From Artemia franciscana (Eukaryota > Arthropoda > Branchiopoda > Anostraca > Artemiidae), in assembly GCF_032884065.1 (NCBI RefSeq), contig NC_088868.1, forward strand, positions 39,238,867 through 39,302,866: a stretch of 64,000 nucleotides of DNA, read 5' to 3'. The notes beneath the pieces are model-generated. The model was not told the DNA's origin and did not search any database. It saw only the letters and a list, made by a program, of their open reading frames with translations. The position numbers and the translations under genes are program-made. Below, piece by piece: positions 59,293 to 64,000 of this stretch (the stretch's first letter is position 1; every line of letters begins with the position of its first letter).

Positions 59293-61251
59293 ATGTTTGG
59301 AATTACTTTGTTTCTTCTGTTATTTATCAGAGCAGCAAATGTTAACGGTTCAAAAACTATTCAACAAACTGATATTTCATCTGGTGATCCTGAATTCAGT
59401 GGTGGGAGAAGCTTGAGTGAAGTTTTACCGTATAACATGAAGATTAACATAGAATTGAATCAGTCTCCTAGATCTTCTGCAAATGCAACTTTAATGTTAC
59501 CAATGTCTTATTCTCGAAAAGTAAGAAAAAGGAGAGACGGTTGGGGCTTCAATATACGTAATTTAAAGCGGCGATTCTTAGACGAAAGGGTTTTTAAGAT
59601 GAAGCTCAAAAACTTTGTCTCCAATAGATATAGAACTACAATGGACTATATACCCTTAACAAAGTTACTGTCGACATCCCGCATGAGATCTATGATGGGA
59701 TTCAAAAATAAATTTGATCCTCAGTCAAGAAGTGAACCTAATCCCCATAGCTTAATTACAGCAGTTGATGGTAGTTCAACAGAAAGGAAGACCTTGGACA
59801 TGTATCAGGCAGCACATAATTTAGACTATCAAAGGGTAAGCTCTGACAGAGATAATTTGTCAAGAAGACGTCTATATGTAACCCCACCACTTTTACGTAC
59901 AACAGATTTCCCTAAAGAAAAGTTGGAACAAAAAAACTTAAAATTACATAGAAGTGCAAATATAGCTAGTCAAAGATTTTCTACAGCAAACCTTTCTCAC
60001 TCAAACGTAGCTTCAAGAATTCTTAAAGTTGCTAGTCCAGTAAGTCGGAAAGAAACGACGATGTCAAGGATTCCAGACGTATCAGTAGGTGGTTTAATGA
60101 AAACTGATAATCGTCAACCTTTCTCTTATCATTATAATAATCATCAAAGACAAACAATAGATCAAGCCCCATCATTTTATCGCTCCAATACTGCTACACC
60201 TAAGTTTAATTATGGGTCTTCAGTTTTATCAAGTTACAATATCCAGCGCAATAGTGAAAATTCAAAGCATCAGCTTCCAGCAAGAGAAAAATTGGCTGAG
60301 ACATTAGAAATTCAGGAGACAGGCTCCATCAGTGCCGATCAAGTATATCAAACATCTCCCATATATTTACAAAGAGGAGATCATAAAAAGCACTACCAAG
60401 CAAAAGAACACAAAGTTAATAAGCCTTCAGTTTCTCCTTACGTTAATGTAAAATTTACTCAGCAAAACCTCACAAAATCAAAACACGTATTACCAATAGT
60501 ACATAGCTACGAAGGTAGACTGATACCAAGGGTGGAGCCAGATAAAATATCAATAAAAAACTTAGAATTTGACGTATCCCTGTCAAAAAATACCAGCATC
60601 ACTCGTAAGACTCCTCCTACGTTGTCTTTAGCAAATCACAAAAAGTATCCTAAAGAGACTTTAGGTGGCCATGGACATCAGACGTTGAAGTCTAACGATA
60701 ATTTAAAAAGTGACGCAATATTCAAAAGTGTTGGACCAACAAATTATGTAAATCAAGAAGACAGTTTTAGAAGAACAATACCATCTAATTATTCTGATCA
60801 GGTGAATGAGTTCATTTCAGTAAGGCAGAGCTATCTACAAGAAATACAAAAATCAATACAAAAGGCTATATCTGCTATTGGAGACCTTTTTGGTTTACCA
60901 GATCTACTGATGGATGAGTTAGGAGAAAAGGGTGATGTTGACGCCATTGGATTTTATTATGATGCCGTGTGGGACGTTTTTATTTATGTTATAGTTATTA
61001 ATACCGTATGGCCGATTATATTTGGTAATAAGGCAGTCAAAGGGAAATATGACAATTTACCAAACTGGGTATATAAAAGTTTTGAATTTTGGGAGCAAAC
61101 ACTGCTACCAAAACTAGGGATTGACGTTGTCAGACGTGGAAGGAAGTTGACAAATCGACATGATGAACTATTGCAACAAACGTTGAAATTGTTCGTTGAG
61201 TCTATAGTATCAAAGGAAAAACTTGAGCATTTATTTAAAAAGTACCAATAA
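59293..61251 (+). CDS. Gene B: cysteine-free 652-aa secretory/membrane protein of unknown family
   Basis: The acceptor TTTTTTATTTTATAG|GA-ATG puts the start at 59293; an upstream in-frame ATG at 59248 lies inside the pyrimidine tract of that acceptor and is rejected. Residues 1-19 (MFGITLFLLLFIRAANVNG) are a signal peptide. Residues 20-500 are long, basic, rich in Ser, Asn, Lys and Arg, and probably disordered, with several N-x-S/T sequons and dibasic sites (RKVRKRR at 75-81). Residues 505-545 look helical (ISVRQSYLQEIQKSIQKAIS). GFYYDAVW (553-560) leads into a hydrophobic segment at 559-578 (VWDVFIYVIVINTVWPIIFG), then an aromatic- and Lys/Arg-rich tail to the stop. I find no Cys anywhere. 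The layout and the G-[YF]-x-YD-x-x-W motif match gene A, 1.2 kb upstream on the same strand. I recognise no named family. Confidence 0.85.
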   Translation: MFGITLFLLLFIRAANVNGSKTIQQTDISSGDPEFSGGRSLSEVLPYNMKINIELNQSPRSSANATLMLPMSYSRKVRKRRDGWGFNIRNLKRRFLDERVFKMKLKNFVSNRYRTTMDYIPLTKLLSTSRMRSMMGFKNKFDPQSRSEPNPHSLITAVDGSSTERKTLDMYQAAHNLDYQRVSSDRDNLSRRRLYVTPPLLRTTDFPKEKLEQKNLKLHRSANIASQRFSTANLSHSNVASRILKVASPVSRKETTMSRIPDVSVGGLMKTDNRQPFSYHYNNHQRQTIDQAPSFYRSNTATPKFNYGSSVLSSYNIQRNSENSKHQLPAREKLAETLEIQETGSISADQVYQTSPIYLQRGDHKKHYQAKEHKVNKPSVSPYVNVKFTQQNLTKSKHVLPIVHSYEGRLIPRVEPDKISIKNLEFDVSLSKNTSITRKTPPTLSLANHKKYPKETLGGHGHQTLKSNDNLKSDAIFKSVGPTNYVNQEDSFRRTIPSNYSDQVNEFISVRQSYLQEIQKSIQKAISAIGDLFGLPDLLMDELGEKGDVDAIGFYYDAVWDVFIYVIVINTVWPIIFGNKAVKGKYDNLPNWVYKSFEFWEQTLLPKLGIDVVRRGRKLTNRHDELLQQTLKLFVESIVSKEKLEHLFKKYQ

Positions 61252-62439
61252 CTAGAACGAAAAAGTACTACAGGAGCTGAATGCTATGTTGCTAATTCAT
61301 CTTAAACAAGACTGTAAGACAGAGAGAGACAGAAGACATACAGAAAAATACTCCTAAAAAGTTTTTCAGAAACATTGAACCTTTTTCGTTTTTAGAAAAA
61401 AAAACTATCTAAAATATGTATTGTATTTTTTTTTTTTGGAATGTCGTTCATGCAACTGAATGAAAAAATGAAGACTAGTTATGCTTATTAAAATACAATT
61501 TAAATTCAACAAAAGCAGAAAGAATATGGTGTTAATAAGCAAAACCATGAAAACCTCCCTAGTGTGTCTTCATAAGAACGAACTATAACTCGTAGTAACC
61601 AAGACTTTGAAATTCTATTTTGAAAAAAAAACAACTGTCAATTGAGGATGAATTACTATTTGAAGGTCATTCAAGGATGGTAACTACTTTTTTGATTAAT
61701 CTTGATGGTAAAAGTTCACTGTGAGCATAGATTTATTTGCATTTCGAAATTCCACCTGAAACCTTGCAAATGTGATGTCAGCTCGAAATGAAGACTCCAC
61801 TTCTGGAATTTTCATGGCCAATGACCCCCAAATATGAAAATTGCTGTACCCTATCTTGAGAACCGAGAAAATCTATTTTGTCGCATGAGAAACAGTGATG
61901 CCTCTCTTTTTATTTTCCTTCTTCTTCCTTAATTTACCGCCAATGGGGTACTAAAAAACTATACAAAGGTGCTTAAGGGCTTATTTGAAAAAAAACAACA
62001 CAATATCTGATACTTTTGTAAGTAACAAAAGATAAAACTAAAATAACGCATAATTTTCGACAAAAAAACTGTGTCTTCATATACTAGATAATACAACGTA
62101 CGTATCATTTCACACAATAATATGTGTCTTAAGTTGCTTCTCTTGGGTATAATATTATTTTTGACTTATTCTGATTCTTGATTTTCTATAGTTCGTTCTT
62201 TACTGCACGAAGTAAGTAACAGACGAATTCTTTTCCGTTATTTAACAATAAAGGGCTACGTTAAAATTTCCATCAAGCATAAAGAATCATCAATTCGGGT
62301 TGGGGGAGCTTCCTTGGTGGGTTAACTTCTCTATTACGGTAATTTTCTCTTATTTTAGATTTTAACGTTCCATTTTCTTGAAATTTGGAAAAATGTTTTT
62401 TTTTATTTAATTTTAGCGTTTTTATTTAATACGCTAAAA
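61252..62439. other. 3' flank of gene B
   Basis: Presumed 3' UTR, then intergenic sequence. A candidate signal ATTAAA occurs at 61487. Nothing else is recognised. Confidence 0.5.
61487..61492 (+). promoter_or_regulatory. Candidate poly(A) signal of gene B (ATTAAA)
   Basis: The commonest AATAAA variant, 236 bases after the stop codon. Chosen because no AATAAA was noticed earlier in the 3' flank; weak evidence on its own. Confidence 0.3.
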
Positions 62440-62590
62440 TTTTTGCCTTTTTTAAAAAGTAGAGCTAAGAGAAAGAGTCAAACTTTAGCGTACAGAGGGA
62501 GGCGTTGTGGAAGAAAAGCCCCTTTCATATACGGAGTAATTTCTGCTCGTTTTAAGTTATAATGTCACTCCTTACTTTCATTTAAAAAAC
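62440..62590 (+). repeat. Foldback-family repeat, end-module fragment
   Basis: It contains AGAGTCAAACTTTAGCGTA, CCCCTTTCATATACGGAGTA and a terminal TCACTCCTTACTTTCA, matching the right arm at 15661-15771. Confidence 0.85.
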
Positions 62591-64000
62591 TATTTTTTTT
62601 TTATTTAAATACGCTGTAAGAGCGAAAATTTAAATAATATATGTTGCTTCCATTAAAGTACACATAACAATTCTGCTTCTAGAAGGCTTAGAGGGTTTCA
62701 GTTCTAGTCTTGTTTGTGGTATTTTTTTTTATTATTATTTATAGTTTGAATTGATTGTTCACTTTAGTATACATTCTGTTTGGGTTCTAGTTACTCATTG
62801 ATAATTAATTCTGTTATTTTTATATTTAAATTGCTATTAACTTTATTTAGGGTTGTCTTTGGTTTAGTGGTGCTCTTTCCTTTTTTGAAAACATTTACTT
62901 TTGAAAAGATATTTTACAAATTGGCATTCACTTGTTTTTAAATAACATTTTTTTTTTATTCAGTAGTAAAACTCATCGTAAGAATGAAAATTTCGACGTG
63001 GAATTTATTTTTTTGACGAATATTTTGCAGCAAATCTTAATTGAAGTTGTGCTACAGAATCCTGGATGGATAGGATGGAGGAATATTATCAAAACAAAAT
63101 CTGTAAGATTTTGATGAAAAAATTAAATGGAAAATGTGGGCCTTCTATAGGTATGAACCAATAAATAAATGAATCAATAAACACTGTAATAAATACAATA
63201 AATAAATGAAACTAGAAGCGAGAGGGAATAACAAATAAATATTCTAGTCAAACTAAAACACAAACAGAAACTGCTACACACAGGAGAAGGGCTAACACCG
63301 TCTAAGTCTTCTAAAGACCGGAACATCATTTGTGCTTTTCTAAAACAAAATAGAATTTGAGCGTTTTTCTTTTTAACATTAGTAAATTCAAAAAATATTT
63401 AGACTTACAAAGAAGAATATCTAAATAAAAATCTATACATAATATCTTTACGAATATCTATATAAAACAGTCTATCTGTATTCATTCATTATGACGACGT
63501 TTTTCTTTTTTTTATGTTATGAATCAAAAAATAGCTGAAAATACAAATTGTTTTCAGTAAAGAGCGAACGACGTTCTGGTGATTGAAAGGCATAGGGCCG
63601 ATTGCCCTAGTCTTCGTCGTGGAAATTTCTCTTCCTCGTCTACTCTTCATCGTGGTAATTTCGTGGTAATTTCTGCTCATTTTAAGTTTGACTTGATTAA
63701 TTGTACTTTCTGATCATTTTGGGTTTCAATTAGTCATTGATATTCAAGGTTGTTTTTTTCGAGTCAGAACAATTCTTTAAACTCATTTCCGCTCCCCTTT
63801 AGTTTAATTTAACTCCTAGCTGTTCTTTAAGGGCACTTATTTTTTCAGAAAAGTTTTTCAATTAAATATATGACTGATTTCAAAGTAAAGGTTTTTTTTT
63901 ATTGGGTAATAAAGGACTATTTGTAAATTTTTTCTTTTTGGTTCTTTTTCTTAAGAATTAAGATTTTAGCCCGACACTAACATTTTGTGCAGCAAATATA
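62591..64000. other. Intergenic, nothing supported
   Basis: AT-rich; the ORFs at 62932-63114 and 63489-63680 show no domain, start context or splice context. A CGTGGTAATTT duplication is visible near 63650-63670. Confidence 0.5.

Noticed and set aside
62932..63114. 60-codon ORF preceded by a T-rich CAG
   Set aside because: Low-complexity, no family similarity, and the frame has no plausible partner exon.

Overview
The window is eukaryotic, AT-rich and intron- and transposon-dominated. Phase-matched GT/AG exons, a tramtrack-type BTB exon set, RTE- and CR1-like LINEs, Helitrons and a Penelope-type reverse transcriptase point to an arthropod. One interspersed repeat family (the 'foldback' repeats below) resembles what I remember of brine shrimp (Artemia) sequence; that is memory only, unchecked. 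I see no bacterial operon, rRNA, tRNA or CRISPR.

Left part (about 2.7-19.2 kb, minus strand): one host gene with a BTB/POZ domain split over three exons with canonical or near-canonical splice sites and matching phases (19218-19021, 10542-10402, 2869-2700), continuing off the left edge. Its introns hold LINE scraps, MITE-like elements, a 168-bp tandem array, and four extra copies of the 3' half of exon 2 with its donor site.

Middle (19.7-50 kb): almost wholly mobile elements. There are CR1-like LINE fragments, three RTE-like LINE copies (two nearly full length, facing each other as a large inverted repeat), a second degraded non-LTR family with zinc knuckles, a cluster of Helitron derivatives, a Penelope-like reverse transcriptase with an open frame, very long (AT)n tracts, a perfect 44-bp palindrome, and a decayed tandem array invaded by (TAG)n.

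Right part (51.2-61.3 kb, plus strand): two adjacent genes I cannot assign to a named family. Gene A has an 878-bp coding exon plus a small 3' exon 5.8 kb downstream (337 aa predicted). Gene B has a 652-aa, cysteine-free single coding exon. Both coding exons begin AG|GA-ATG. Both proteins have a signal peptide, a long basic Ser/Asn/Lys-rich region, and a G-[YF]-x-Y-D-x-x-W motif immediately before one hydrophobic segment. I infer a tandem pair of diverged paralogues of a lineage-specific secretory or membrane family; this is the best candidate here for something undescribed. The rest, to 64 kb, is non-coding as far as I can see.
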